Of a stretch of 28,578 nt of DNA, positions 10,321 through 20,199 are shown in pieces. The translations under genes and the position numbers were made by a program. Location: NCBI GenBank assembly GCA_020650975.1, contig JAIPMN010173496.1:1-28578 (forward strand), read 5' to 3'. Within the stretch, counting starts at the first letter, position 1. Each line of letters begins with the position of its first letter. The stretch is from Apostichopus californicus. Taxonomy: Eukaryota > Echinodermata > Holothuroidea > Aspidochirotida > Stichopodidae. A model generated the notes under the pieces. It was not told the DNA's origin and did not search any database. It was given only the letters and a program-made list of their open reading frames with translations.

Positions 10321-12855
10321 GGTGTCACAAAGGCAGACTGATACATTTACCATAAACAATCGATGTAAAGCAAGAGTGAAGCAGTTGCTACACTCTTAAA
10401 CATCTCTTATTAAAATACACCAGCATGGGGTCAAACTTTTACCAGGTTCTGCGTTAATATGCCACCAAAACATACCTGGTCAACTTGACTAGGAAATCCT
10501 GGTCAAATATATTTAACCAAGATACTTGTTATTTTGCGAACAGGAATAATTTAAAAGGTTTAACAAGTTACCTGGTTATTTATCTTTAACATAACCAGTA
10601 ATATTCATTATTTCATAAGACATCATTGGTGAACCCACCTCTTTATAAATAAAGTTAATAACATGGGCCCAAGAGAGAAAACATACCTCATGAATGCATC
10701 AGGCATTATAAACTACCATTTCCATGGATATGACATAACAAAAGCATTGGAAAGTGGGATAGTACATATTCGGAACAAAAACTGAAACGATAACAAGTAA
10801 ACCCTTTTTATTAAACTTTTTTTGTGAATCGTGTTCTATAAAAAATTAGTTAATAATATAAGTAGACTTATAAATAGACATATCAACTTGAATAATGAGA
10901 GGCATAGTAGACGTTTACAAAGGTATTACTGTTACTATTATTGAAGAGCGCTCCCCATTGTTTCTATCCTATTAATGAGCAAGTTAGATGTAAACATCAA
11001 CAACAATATTATGGCAAGTGTTTAACATACTTACAGTACAGCTATTACTACTACAAAATGGCTAACATTACTAAAATAAATGGATAGCACACATGGAGAA
11101 AATTTTTAAATGAAACTTGAAGTAAACATACTAACACACTATGAACAATGAATTACTTTTTTATAAACTTTAATACAAATAATGTTGTACTACTGCAATG
11201 AGATGTGTAATTATCATAACATTTTGAGGGTGAACTCTCCGCCTTTAGTGATCTTTTCCATTAATATTTCAACAAGAAATGAACTGCTTAAACTTATAGT
11301 CAGAGAACAATTACTATTCAAAACCCATTGAGAGCAATAAGATACAAATTCGGTTTCCTATACTATGATGACTAATACATACAGTTTGCATCAAATGTAA
11401 TTTTTGTGCTAACAGGTTATCAGATTTTGACCTAATAATATGTTCCCCTTGGATATGGAACCATTGAAAGTATGTACCTCAACACGTTTTAATTTCAGTG
11501 ACGTTAAATCATAGTTTGAAGTTTCTTCAAAATGTCAGTTTTCAAATGACTGTATCGAAATTTTATCATCAAAATTTTAAAAACATTTGCACTTCATCAC
11601 AGTTTTTTTTACAATTGTCAGCTGATTTTACTACACAACTATCAGTTGCCTTTCACCATCAACAGACCAGCAATTCCTTTTGAAACCATCTCTTTTGTTC
11701 ACCACTGGTCGGCCTATTCAACATTGTCACTCAATAGAATTTAGATCAGACAAGCTCACACTTGTTGAATAACCTTCACTACTGTACCCTAGTAGTTGTT
11801 TTTGTACCATGGCAACAACTGACCAATCAAGAGACAGTCTAAAAATAAAGCACATGACACAATTCTGTAGACCTATACCATGTGCAGTCATCTTAGTAGA
11901 AGGACTTCACCAAGAAGCAATAATTTTCTGCTAGACTCAAGGAACTATGTACTACAACTCATCTACACAGATTGTGTTTGATCAGCTGCAATAACTATCA
12001 ACAGGAACTCTCACATAGATTTAATTTTGGATATCATCTCCAATTTGTAAATTTCATCGCTTGTGCTATCCAAGGAGGAGTTTTAATTTCAAGTGTATTT
12101 TTGTTTGGACGCGTTTCGTCAGATAATTATATGGACATCATGCCTCCGGGCCCCAGATGCGTTATTTATGTTGGATTTCTACATGTCGAACGAAGAGTTA
12201 TTCATCACCACTGGTGAGTTTATGTACTTATATTTTATGTTCGGAATTACACCCACGAATACCAACACGACCTTCGATTTCATGAACAGCAATAATTGTA
12301 TATATTTATGTCATTTATGAAGTTCATTCATTTCAGCTACCATGTCTATGAAGTTTAAATATATTAAAACATACTACTGAATTTCATGATAATTTTGACA
12401 AATTTTGACAATTTTTTTTAAGCCAACCATGGTATTTAGGAACGGAAGTTATAAGAAACAGCTGAATGTTTGGGGTCGAAACAGTTCAATTGTAAACGAA
12501 TGTTTCATGCTTCTGGCATCATTAATCCACTCCAGCTTTCAAAAAATAGCTTCATTGTTATCAGGGACGTCGCAAATATTATCAAGTACGCGACATGCAA
12601 AATGTTTATTCTCATCACCAAATTCAAGGATATCATGATGCTTCCTTTAAACATGCCTTTTGAAAGCAGAGAATATCTAACGTCTGTAAACAGCCATCCT
12701 GGCCACCTGCCAATTGACGGGTGTCATTGAAATTGCCATTGAAAACAATTACCATGAACAATCTGGTCACATACTGAGCCAGTACATCCCATGTTTACTA
12801 AAATTAACATTTCACTGTCTATCAGTCTAAAATGGTATGTACCTTTCCTTCTTAC
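10321..12855. other. Interior of the inverted-terminus element, no certain gene
   Basis: A run of ACCTGGT/ACCAGGT words occurs at 10433-10595, echoed by 'aaccagg' at 14370-14430 near the other end, so these may be subterminal repeats. Overlapping open frames exist on both strands at 12405-12730. On the minus strand, a frame around 12650-12430 reads 'HDILEFGDENKHFACRVLD' and continues past one TGA as 'KLEWINDARSMKHSFTIEL'. This has a protein-like composition but no family I recognise, and could be a decayed exon of the element's protein. Confidence 0.35.
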
Positions 12856-12955
12856 ATTATTTTTAGGAACTTTTTTCGTGGTCCAACCGCCCTCACCATT
12901 TCGGTCAACGCTGCCTCATCTAGAAACATGAAACCTTCATCGTCGATCATGTTTT
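12856..12955 (-). CDS. SAM-like domain exon (internal)
   Basis: The minus strand has a pyrimidine-rich acceptor (TCTCTCTTTCTTCAG) just before 12955 and a strong donor, GTAAGA, just after 12856. The 100-nt exon reads (E)NMIDDEGFMFLDEAALTEM then VRAVGPRKKFLKI. This strongly recalls the second half of SAM-type domains common in invertebrate uncharacterised proteins (pattern E-N-x-I-D-x-E-x-x-x-x-L-x-E-x-x-L-x-E-h-x-x-x-h-G-P-R-x-K-h-L-K). It joins in phase to the 14230-14296 exon. It ends in phase 2, and the following exon was not found. Read through the donor, it would stop after one more codon. The family call is from memory of the pattern, not a search. Confidence 0.6.
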
Positions 12956-14229
12956 CTGAAGAAAGAGAGAGTACCACATGGTTGAAATAAAATACCTTAG
13001 GCATAGTACTATATGAATCTTTGAATGTTGTTCCCCCACCAAAAATATTCATCTTAACATTAAAAATGAAACATTTTTTGAACAATTTCTCATTTCAAGT
13101 TCTCCTTTAATTTTCAGTTTAAGATACATTTCTGTGTCGGATGCTACAGAAGTTATTTAATTCTAAAAGAGCAAGTCAAACATTCACATTTCCATGTTAT
13201 TCTATAATTATGTCAAAATAGAACTTTCATTCTCAATTGTAACATAACAAGGAAAACATATGACATTGAGAACAATATTTCTCAGACCCCAATGCCTACA
13301 TGCATGTACTTTTTGGAGAATTGAAGTATTGAATGGAACATGAAGAACATAGAAGGATGAATTCAACGTAGATTTATGTTGATTTGAAGAAATGCTGCCT
13401 CAAAATTGCCACTTCACAACCATACACACACTTTTTGGAGACGAGACTCTACTGGACAGGTTGATGGAAACTTGTGAAGTTTTAGTGTTTACTTGAAATC
13501 TAGCAAAGTTTTAGTTATTAATAAAACTGCATGAAGGATAAAAGTTATTGCCCCAAAAAAAATATATATTTATGGCATTGCCAAAAGGAATAACATGGGC
13601 AAAACCTTTCCAAACCGTTTGCAAACAAACGCAACAGAACTAAGTTTAAATTTACCTAGGCTAGCTCATTGACTTTCATAGCAAACCTAGACATATCCCT
13701 GTAAATTAGCCTATACTACAGTCTAGCACGAACTAGGCCTACACCAGGGACAAGGCCTACATAAACAAAAACAAATTTGTTATAGGCCTGAAAACAGGCC
13801 TAGCCTAACGTAGTAGCAGTGATGCATTACGTAAGTCTAGTCGTAGCTGCTAGTTACTAACAGGCCTAACCTGAGCTTTATAGAGACCGTTAGCTGCATA
13901 TTTAGGGCAGTAATTCAGAGGGCAGTGCTAGTCATGACAACTGGTTTACGTAGAATTAGCGTAGGCATGGCCGCGTAACATTATCCGTCGAACTGTTCGT
14001 TAATGTGAAGTAATGCCCGACCCTGATCAACGGCTAGCATCATGTAGACTTAAACATCGATAACGTTAGACCTAAAATAACGTTTGGTGTAGCCTTGCTA
14101 CTAGTGTTAGCTTACTTCAGACTACCGAACGTCTGTTAAGACAACGATTTAAGTTTAAACACATTTTTGAATATTTCAAAGCAAATAGGCCAGACCTTTC
14201 TACATCACAATCATCAAAACAAACTTTAC
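12956..14229 (-). other. Inferred intron of the SAM-like gene
   Basis: Bounded by GTAAAG and TTCTTCAG on the minus strand. It contains the AGGCCT-rich patch at 13676-13875 and otherwise plain AT-rich sequence. Confidence 0.4.
13676..13875. other. AGGCCTA-rich patch in the intron
   Basis: AGGCCT or near variants occur repeatedly: ACTAGGCCTACA, AAGGCCTACAT, ATAGGCCTGAAAACAGGCCTAGCCTA and AACAGGCCTAACC. The words are palindromic and are enriched again at 4820-5110. No function is assigned. Confidence 0.5.
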
Positions 14230-14296
14230 CTTCAGATTTGCCCTTCAGTGATGTTAGATTCGCTTCTGAACATTTTTCTTTGACAAACGCAGCCAT
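14230..14296 (-). CDS. SAM-like protein, candidate first coding exon
   Basis: Reading the minus strand, ATG at 14296 starts MAAFVKEKCSEANLTSLKGK followed by S-E. It ends one base into a codon at a good splice donor (G|GTAAAG, phase 1). The next exon at 12955 begins with two bases that complete a Glu codon, so the phases agree. The peptide forms the expected first helices of a small SAM (sterile alpha motif) domain, a helical protein-protein interaction module. It lies ~900 bp inside the right terminal array, with its intron pointing into the element, so the gene probably belongs to the element. No upstream promoter motif could be chosen. The translation start rests only on this ATG being the first before the splice site. 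Confidence 0.45.
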
Positions 14297-14699
14297 TAAT
14301 TCAGGTATTTCGGTACAACGGTTTTTATGAGAATGCCTGCAAATTTAGCATGTCAATTACGTCACTAAATTCAACCAGGAAATGTAGTTACAAGCTAGCG
14401 AGTGAAATATTCACAGCAAGCTAACCAGGTTGTGGGATAGTTGCTAGGGGGTTGTGACAATTAATGGCTCTTAAAAATAAATTGATCCACTTCGTGACAC
14501 ATCAAACCGATGAATAAACATTGTAAATTCTAAAAGTACCATTACCATATGTTAGACAATACAAATTTATGTGAATTGGATGAAACTTTTATACCAAAAC
14601 TGTCTGAAAACGCAATTTTTACACAAGTTGCTTAATATTGTTGCTTTATTTTTAGAAAACTTTGACCATCCCCCACCCCCCAAAAATAAACAAATAAAA

Positions 14700-15176
14700 A
14701 TCAGGATTTTCACACATGATACCCATACGGGCCAAACCATATTTTGCCCAAACAAATTTGGCCCATGATTTGTCCATGTGATACCCACATGGGTCAGCCC
14801 ATATTATGAACATATGTTCTGGCCCATGTAACATAAAGTACCTGTATGGATCAGCCAAGTTCTAACCCATATGGGCTTAACTATGTGTTTCTTATATGAC
14901 AACCATATGGGTCAGCCCAGTTCATACAAACATGGGTTTACCCATGTATACCCGTGTTTGGCCCATAGGGCACACGTTTGGGTCAATATATTTTTTACCC
15001 ACTTAGGCTCATTTGGGTTTATGCCGGGTGCCCCCATATGGAACCCATATTGGCACACCCGTGTAGATTCCAAAATGGGCTGATCTATATGGGAGATATC
15101 TGGGATAAATATTGGTAAAGCCCGAACCTAGATCACCAAGGTATATCCCATATGGGTTCCCTATAGGCTTGCTACC
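14700..15176 (-). repeat. Right terminal array of CCCATATGGGTCAGCCC subrepeats
   Basis: The words are CCCACATGGGTCAGCCC, ACCCATATGGGC, CCATATGGGTCAGCCCA, ACATGGGTTTACCCATG and TCCCATATGGG. This is the same style as the left array but in the opposite orientation overall, ending in GGCTTGCTACC. Frames such as plus 14871-15083 and minus 14652-14858 are repeat-derived. Confidence 0.75.
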
Positions 15177-15623
15177 TGAATATGTACCTAGTGTGTGTGT
15201 CTGTATGGGAAGGGGGGAGGGGTAGCGAAATGTTTTTCAGGCGAATGATTTGAAGTTGTTGAAAATCCGGAAGTCGGAAAGCTTTGTTATTCATTGCTAC
15301 GCTTTGTAAGATGGGTTTGATTTTTTTCATTTTTTTCTAGAAGAAACTAGAAACAAATATTTAAGAAAGCAATCCCTAATGGGAACACATTACTGCTAAC
15401 TGGGAGGAGAAAGTTTTACCATGGAGAGACAGTAGCAGCTCTGTGGTTTAATTAGCAGTCTAGTAAATTTATACCAAGTTACTCAAGGGATTGTTCTTTC
15501 AGAGTGGCACTTCATTGTCATGGGAAATATAAAAAATATAGAAAAATAAATATATGTACAAAAATAATTTTTACTGTATTTGACTTCACATTCCAGAAAC
15601 AGGAGTTTGTTTGTTCTACTTAC

Positions 15624-15952
15624 ACCGAACAGTGAGATTCATTGTATGTGAAATGTTTTCCATACGTTGTTCATGATTTCGTCTTGGATCACATATCCAG
15701 TAAGCTGACAGGTGATACTACTGTCGCCTTTCACAGCAGTATATGTAGATGTTATGCTGTAGTCTTTGTAGTCACCATTAGGTGTAATGCTAAGAGTAAT
15801 TTTTACTTCAAGTGAAGGATCCCACATGAAGCTTAAGTCACTCAAAGATCTAGCTCTAGTAGCAGAACAGGTTAGACCATATGATGTTCCAACGATAACG
15901 TCCTGTTCATCTACATCTAGTGAATCATAACGGACAGTTGGCTTAGCAAGCA
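15624..15952 (-). pseudogene. Immunoglobulin-like domain exon, one-base frameshift
   Basis: On the minus strand the exon follows a TTTACTGCAG acceptor and starts in phase 1. The frame runs VLAKPTVRYDSLDVDEQD... with the Ig hallmarks Cys29 (GLTC), Trp44 (FMW) and Cys82 (DSSITCQ), the spacing expected of a C2-type extracellular Ig fold. After 'IQDEIMN' the original frame reaches a stop at 15639, while a shifted frame continues as RMENISHTMNLTVR to a strong donor (GGT|GTAAGT) in phase 1. The exon is 329 nt, not a multiple of three as a phase 1-1 exon should be. A one-base loss (or sequencing error) is the simplest explanation. The likely parent is a cell-surface or secreted Ig-superfamily protein. 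Confidence 0.7.
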
Positions 15953-16437
15953 CTGCAGTAAATTAAACAGAAATGAAATTTGATAAGTTTTGAATTAATA
16001 TCAGATTGTGCTTAATTACTACATATAAATGTTTGTGTGATGTTAAAATTAATTATAATTCTTACCAAAATGAACCAACAGAACCTTTTTTCGCTGGGTG
16101 ACGATTGAGGTGACTGGTTCATTCCTCCTGCATCAGTCTTCCCTTTCTTAATTAAACAGCAGAAGTACACATCTTACCACGTACAGTTCAGTAGCTACAT
16201 GTACAGTATTCTAATTCTATTTAGTACCAGCCACTAAACAATACTCCGCAGTTGGGGGACACAGTGACACACGATGACAAATTTGAAATTTAAACCGTCC
16301 TTAAGTGAAAACTACATGTGAAAGATTCTTCAAAAACTGTATAATGGATTACAAAGAAAGTTTAGTGCCTGAGGGGTAGCAAACGTCCCGTCACCCAAGT
16401 ATTGAAAGATGCCTGGATAGCTTAAAGAAAACCGTAC

Positions 16438-16640
16438 CTTCGACGGTGAGATCATATGTAGTTGGATTGCTACCAAAATGAGAACATCCATACACACCTC
16501 CATCTACATAGTATAATTAAAATTGTTACACTTCTCCTCTGTTGATATGCTAATGGAAGGAGGGTTCCCTGACTGATACGTCAACACTGTAATTGAGCTT
16601 CCAACTACTATCTCTGCCCATATTACCGTTGGAGTCTGCT
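16438..16640 (-). pseudogene. Second immunoglobulin-like exon, frameshifted, first Cys lost
   Basis: The minus-strand frame reads QTPTVIWAEIVVGSSITVL then TYQSGNPPSISISTEEK. It shifts near 16515 into YVDGGVYGCSHFGSNPTTYD-LTVE, which has the classic D-x-G-x-Y-x-C signature before the second Ig cysteine. It ends at donor G|GTACGG in phase 1. The B-strand cysteine expected in 'ITVLTC' is Tyr here (TAT). With the acceptor chosen at 16641 the exon is 203 nt, again one base short of a multiple of three. It lies upstream of the 15624-15952 exon in transcription order, so both may come from one gene. The acceptor position is the least certain part. Confidence 0.6.
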
Positions 16641-16964
16641 CTCTTATTGTGCATGGTAACGATTGATAACATGACACTTCAAGGAAACAACCTACTAAGA
16701 AACGGTGATATAAATATCAGTAAACCAATCGAATATCATATAATAAGTATTTCGTTTATTCGTGATATAAGTAAGAAATGACACAAATAATGTGCATCAA
16801 TGTGGTACTTCCTCCACGTGTGAATGTTGCTTTAATGAATGCTTTCTTTATATTAAAATTTACAGCAGAAATTGTCTTTGAACATACATTATTTTTTCGT
16901 ACCTCATCACTTAATTTTCATTTATTCCACACTTATTTATACAATATTTCATGTGGAAGCAAAT

Positions 16965-17074
16965 ATTAATTAATAGAAATAGAAACTATTTCAAATATTT
17001 TAGTCACCGTTTGGATAATAGTACGATGACTTTCTCCGTTTAAAGCAGCCTCGGGAATGTAGCTAACATATCCT
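16965..17074 (-). CDS. Possible exon fragment upstream of the Ig exons
   Basis: After a TTATTTATTCAG acceptor on the minus strand, a phase-1 frame reads YVSYIPEAALNGESHRTIIQ then TVTKIFEIVSISIN and stops. There is no good donor and no recognised domain. It could be a terminal exon or chance. Confidence 0.2.
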
Positions 17075-17858
17075 GAATAAATAAGAGCAGAAAGATTTGA
17101 TAAAAACAATCATGCATTATAAACATGGATCCTAATTTACAAAATTTGAATTATCACAGACAAAGCCAACAATAAATGCCATATCCGATATATGCATATA
17201 CAGTTATTAATACATCTAAGTAATACATCTATCTATAGTCATTACAAGTATTAGTGATACATTTGGATAACTTCTGAGAACACTACGTAAACTAAATACA
17301 TTCAAGTACAAAAATTATTGTCCAATTGTGATATGAAAGTGATATCCTTTCCTGGCAAAAACTTCCAATGTCAAAACCTCTGGCATGCCGAAAATCTAAG
17401 TACAGTGCAACCTCACTTATTTGTCGATTTGGCTGTATAGGTTTCTACATTCTGACACGACAATTAAAAGAAACAACCTTAAACATAGCACACATCATAT
17501 CTTAATGTTCTTTGTGTCGTCATAATAGTATTACATAATAACTGATATTGATCAAATGTTAATCCTGCATTTCTATCTGCCGAAGTCCTACTTCAATACA
17601 TGCCAATTTTATTCCTATTTTATTTTCAGTACTCCACTCACACCAGTGCAATGTCCATGAAAAAGTTAAGCTTACTGTACATTATTGGAAAAACAAAAAC
17701 TTCAAGATCTTTCACAAAGTACTGCAAAGTACTGCTTTGCAAAATTGAGGTCAAGATTCAACAAAAACAACAGCATCCATGTTTGTAAAGTTATACACAA
17801 GGACATCAAATATAGTTAACGATGGACACCAGATTCATGCTTTTATTGCCTGATACAA

Positions 17859-17868
17859 CCCCCCCCCC
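17859..17868 (+). repeat. Poly-C tract
   Basis: Ten C in a row between 'gatacaa' and 'ttccc'. Confidence 0.85.
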
Positions 17869-17987
17869 TTCCCTATGTGAGTGATGAAGATCAATGCATA
17901 CATTCCTATACCAAAATATCCAAGTTAGCATGCACGTGTTACAGTAATATATATTAGTTATATATAAACTTTATATTGTTTGTTAAA

Positions 17988-18332
17988 GTACGTGAGCCTC
18001 ACGTTTTGATCCTCTCGGGATATTCTTCAGACTGAGGCTGAATGACAATAACAGTAACATAATGGACAAACACACGTACATAATACATGCGGGTTAATGA
18101 GCAGGTTGAACACAAAAGAGATAAATGTAAGAGAAGTAGGTGACAAATTGTGGAGAGAAAAGCAAAAGAAAAGAAACCAACAAGGAAAACGAGAGGTAGT
18201 AGATAAACTGTAGAAGGACAAAGAGAAGATTAAGGGAAAAGGGCACGGAACTTTACTTGAATTAAAAGTTAAATTTGATTCAATGTCATTGAAGCATTTT
18301 TTGTGAGTGCCAGCCATCCCCAGATCTGACAA
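17988..18332 (-). mobile_element. Penelope-like terminal fragment with hammerhead-like motif
   Basis: On the minus strand CTGAAGA (18030-18024) is followed by an ATCC-CGAGA-GGAT stem-loop, then CAAAA. A perfect ACGTGA-GGC-TCACGT hairpin comes next, then A. This mirrors hammerhead ribozyme order: CUGANGA, stem II, GAAA, stem III, then U-H cleavage. The expected CGAAA reads CAAAA, as would follow from CpG decay. Hammerhead motifs are known at the ends of Penelope-like retroelements. The 101-codon open frame at 18027-18332 is hydrophobic and cysteine-rich and probably reflects low-complexity sequence on the other strand rather than a gene. Confidence 0.4.
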
Positions 18333-18469
18333 TGTTGAAATTACATCAAATAATGTGAAACTTAAAACATATTTCCTGATATATTATTAAAATGATGGAA
18401 CTGTATAACAATTGTATTATACAGGAGAAGTAATGAAATTTCCTTGAAGGGTGGACACTTATCCGAAAG

Positions 18470-18620
18470 AAGACGTAACGTGACTTCATTTTCAAATCAA
18501 AATTTTGCCCATCAATTTTAATTACGATTTAACCTTTGACCTATAAAGAATAGAGATTTGTGCAAGGAAAAAATTGAAATATTCATCTTGTAGCACTTAA
18601 AACTTTCAACTTATATTTGT
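18470..18620 (+). repeat. Fragment related to the Helitron-like element at 1-1600
   Basis: The segment around 18568-18595 ('aaattgaaatattcatcttgtag') parallels 83-106 ('aaattgaatatctcatcttgtag'), and 'aacctttgacct' precedes it. This suggests a second, heavily diverged copy of the same family. Confidence 0.4.
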
Positions 18621-18969
18621 GACGGTTGGAAAATTGTTGTGTGTGGGGCAAACACTTACTACATACTTTACAGTACTATGAAATTTATGTCAAAGTTAAA
18701 ACAAGAACTGCATTATTGTGACAATTTCAGTAAACATAATTAAACCAGAAGGCCAGTAAGCTTGGTCATTTCTTACTATGTTTCATATGAGGATATTGAA
18801 TGTATCATGCAAACTAAGAGTTTCAATAAAGTTCTCAGATAAATGACTTAAAACTTAAATGATATTTTCCATGATACAACTTAGAGTATCCTGATGCATT
18901 TACTTTCATGAAGATGGAATGTCAAGTTATCATAAAGTAAAGTAAAGTTATCATATTTACAAGCAATGT

Positions 18970-19170
18970 CAGACTGGAACCACCAATGACCTTTCAACTC
19001 TTTCAAAGATATATTGTTGAGATTATCATACTTTGACCGATGTGGGCCTCAAGTGACCTTTTACGTCCGCAGAAAATAATAGGGTTATTGAGATCATAAG
19101 TGGAAATATGAAGTTAAACTTTGCTTCCTATTATGAAAGGTGACTTATATATATATTGGTATGCTGATCA
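18970..19170 (+). repeat. GACCTTT-type dispersed repeat relic
   Basis: Contains 'atgacctttcaactctt', 'ctttgaccgatg' and 'gaccttttacgtccgcagaa...tagggttattgagatca', matching in word order the fragment at 9275-9370. Confidence 0.4.
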
Positions 19171-19487
19171 TCATCCTGCCCTTGAGTTGTAACATTTTAA
19201 TGTGTTAGTGCTTGTATCAAAACAGATCCAGCCTTGTATATACCTATAAAAAAATGACCATTAGCCTATCTTGAGTTTAACACAATGTGTGGTCCAGATA
19301 TACAGGTAAGGTGGAGACAAAAATAGCCCACCTAAAATGGAAATGTTATATTGTCCATGTTTAGGGCAATTTATCTCTCTCTGCGACCAAATATATGCCT
19401 ATAGACAGATAGTTTTAGGACTCTAGCATGTTTTATAAAGAACTTATGAGGACTCAAAGTTGATACCTTGTATTGAAAGCGCACTCA

Positions 19488-19519
19488 GTCGAGGAAAAAT
19501 GCGAATGTGGCACCTCGAC
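19488..19519. other. Perfect 7-bp inverted repeat
   Basis: GTCGAGG at 19488-19494 is complementary to CCTCGAC at 19513-19519 across an 18-base loop. No further element structure was seen. Confidence 0.4.
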
Positions 19520-20199
19520 TTTAAACAGCTGTAACTCATAAGGTTAATGTCCAAGAACTCAAACTTTAGTCACGTTAACCCGCACGCAAACACACACGAT
19601 AAACTAGACTGTTAAATTGTCTGTCTACGGCATATAACCAAAAACAGTTACATGTGTGAACATTAATGACATCAAATCTTATGATCTCAAAAGTATGTAT
19701 CTATACACTTACATTTTGTTATCCAAGTACTTATGTAACGCTAATTTGACATACTATTCCAGAGATATCAGATTAAGACTTTTATGTTCACAGATTAATA
19801 TCCATGATATGCAGACGCACACACAATAAAAACAGATTGATTATATGAATGTCGTGTGACAAACCTAATATGCCAAAGATGAAAAACATGAAACATTTGG
19901 TTCTTGTCTTGTTTTCTTTATGCCATTTGTATTTTATCTTGCAATTTGATTAATATTTATGACAGAATAGATCAAAACGTCATGAAAATGTGCTTATTAT
20001 ACACTAACATATTTATTTTTTCAGGCTTGTTTTTTCTTAAACTGTAGAAGAGTGGATGCAGCAACACATACTTGTTGTTTAACCCCGGGAGCAATAGCCA
20101 AGAGATATAGCGAGATCGCGATATAGCGAGAATCTAGAGAACTACTCACACAGATTAACTCGGAAGTGTCCATAAAGTACATTCATCTTATACTGCTAT

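Larger units (their letters stand above)
9859..15188. mobile_element. DNA-transposon-like element with subrepeat-built inverted termini
   Basis: The two ends are arrays of short palindromic GGGCCCATATGGGC-type words facing each other. The tip GGTAGCAAGCC at 9872-9882 is inverted as GGCTTGCTACC at 15166-15176, and a weaker match (GGTACA at 9859-9864, TGTACC at 15183-15188) may extend the termini. The enclosed ~4.4 kb carries a SAM-like coding candidate on the minus strand. Terminal arrays made of short palindromes are known in several eukaryotic DNA-transposon groups, but I cannot assign a superfamily: no transposase catalytic core is readable and no matching target duplication was seen beside the tips. 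The exact ends could be off by 10-20 bp. Alternatively, this is a pair of unrelated inverted minisatellites. Confidence 0.5.

Noticed and set aside
12093-12320. Plus frame with 'DFYMSNEELFITTG' before a GTGAGT donor
   Set aside because: One plausible donor only; no acceptor, domain or partner exon, and competing frames are open.
16066-16127. Possible short exon between the Ig exons (NEPVTSIVTQRKKVLLVHF, minus strand)
   Set aside because: The GTAAG donor fits the next exon in phase 1, but the acceptor is weak and out of phase with the preceding Ig exon.
18027-18332. 101-codon minus frame rich in F, S, L and C
   Set aside because: It is the complement of purine-rich low-complexity sequence beside a retroelement end.
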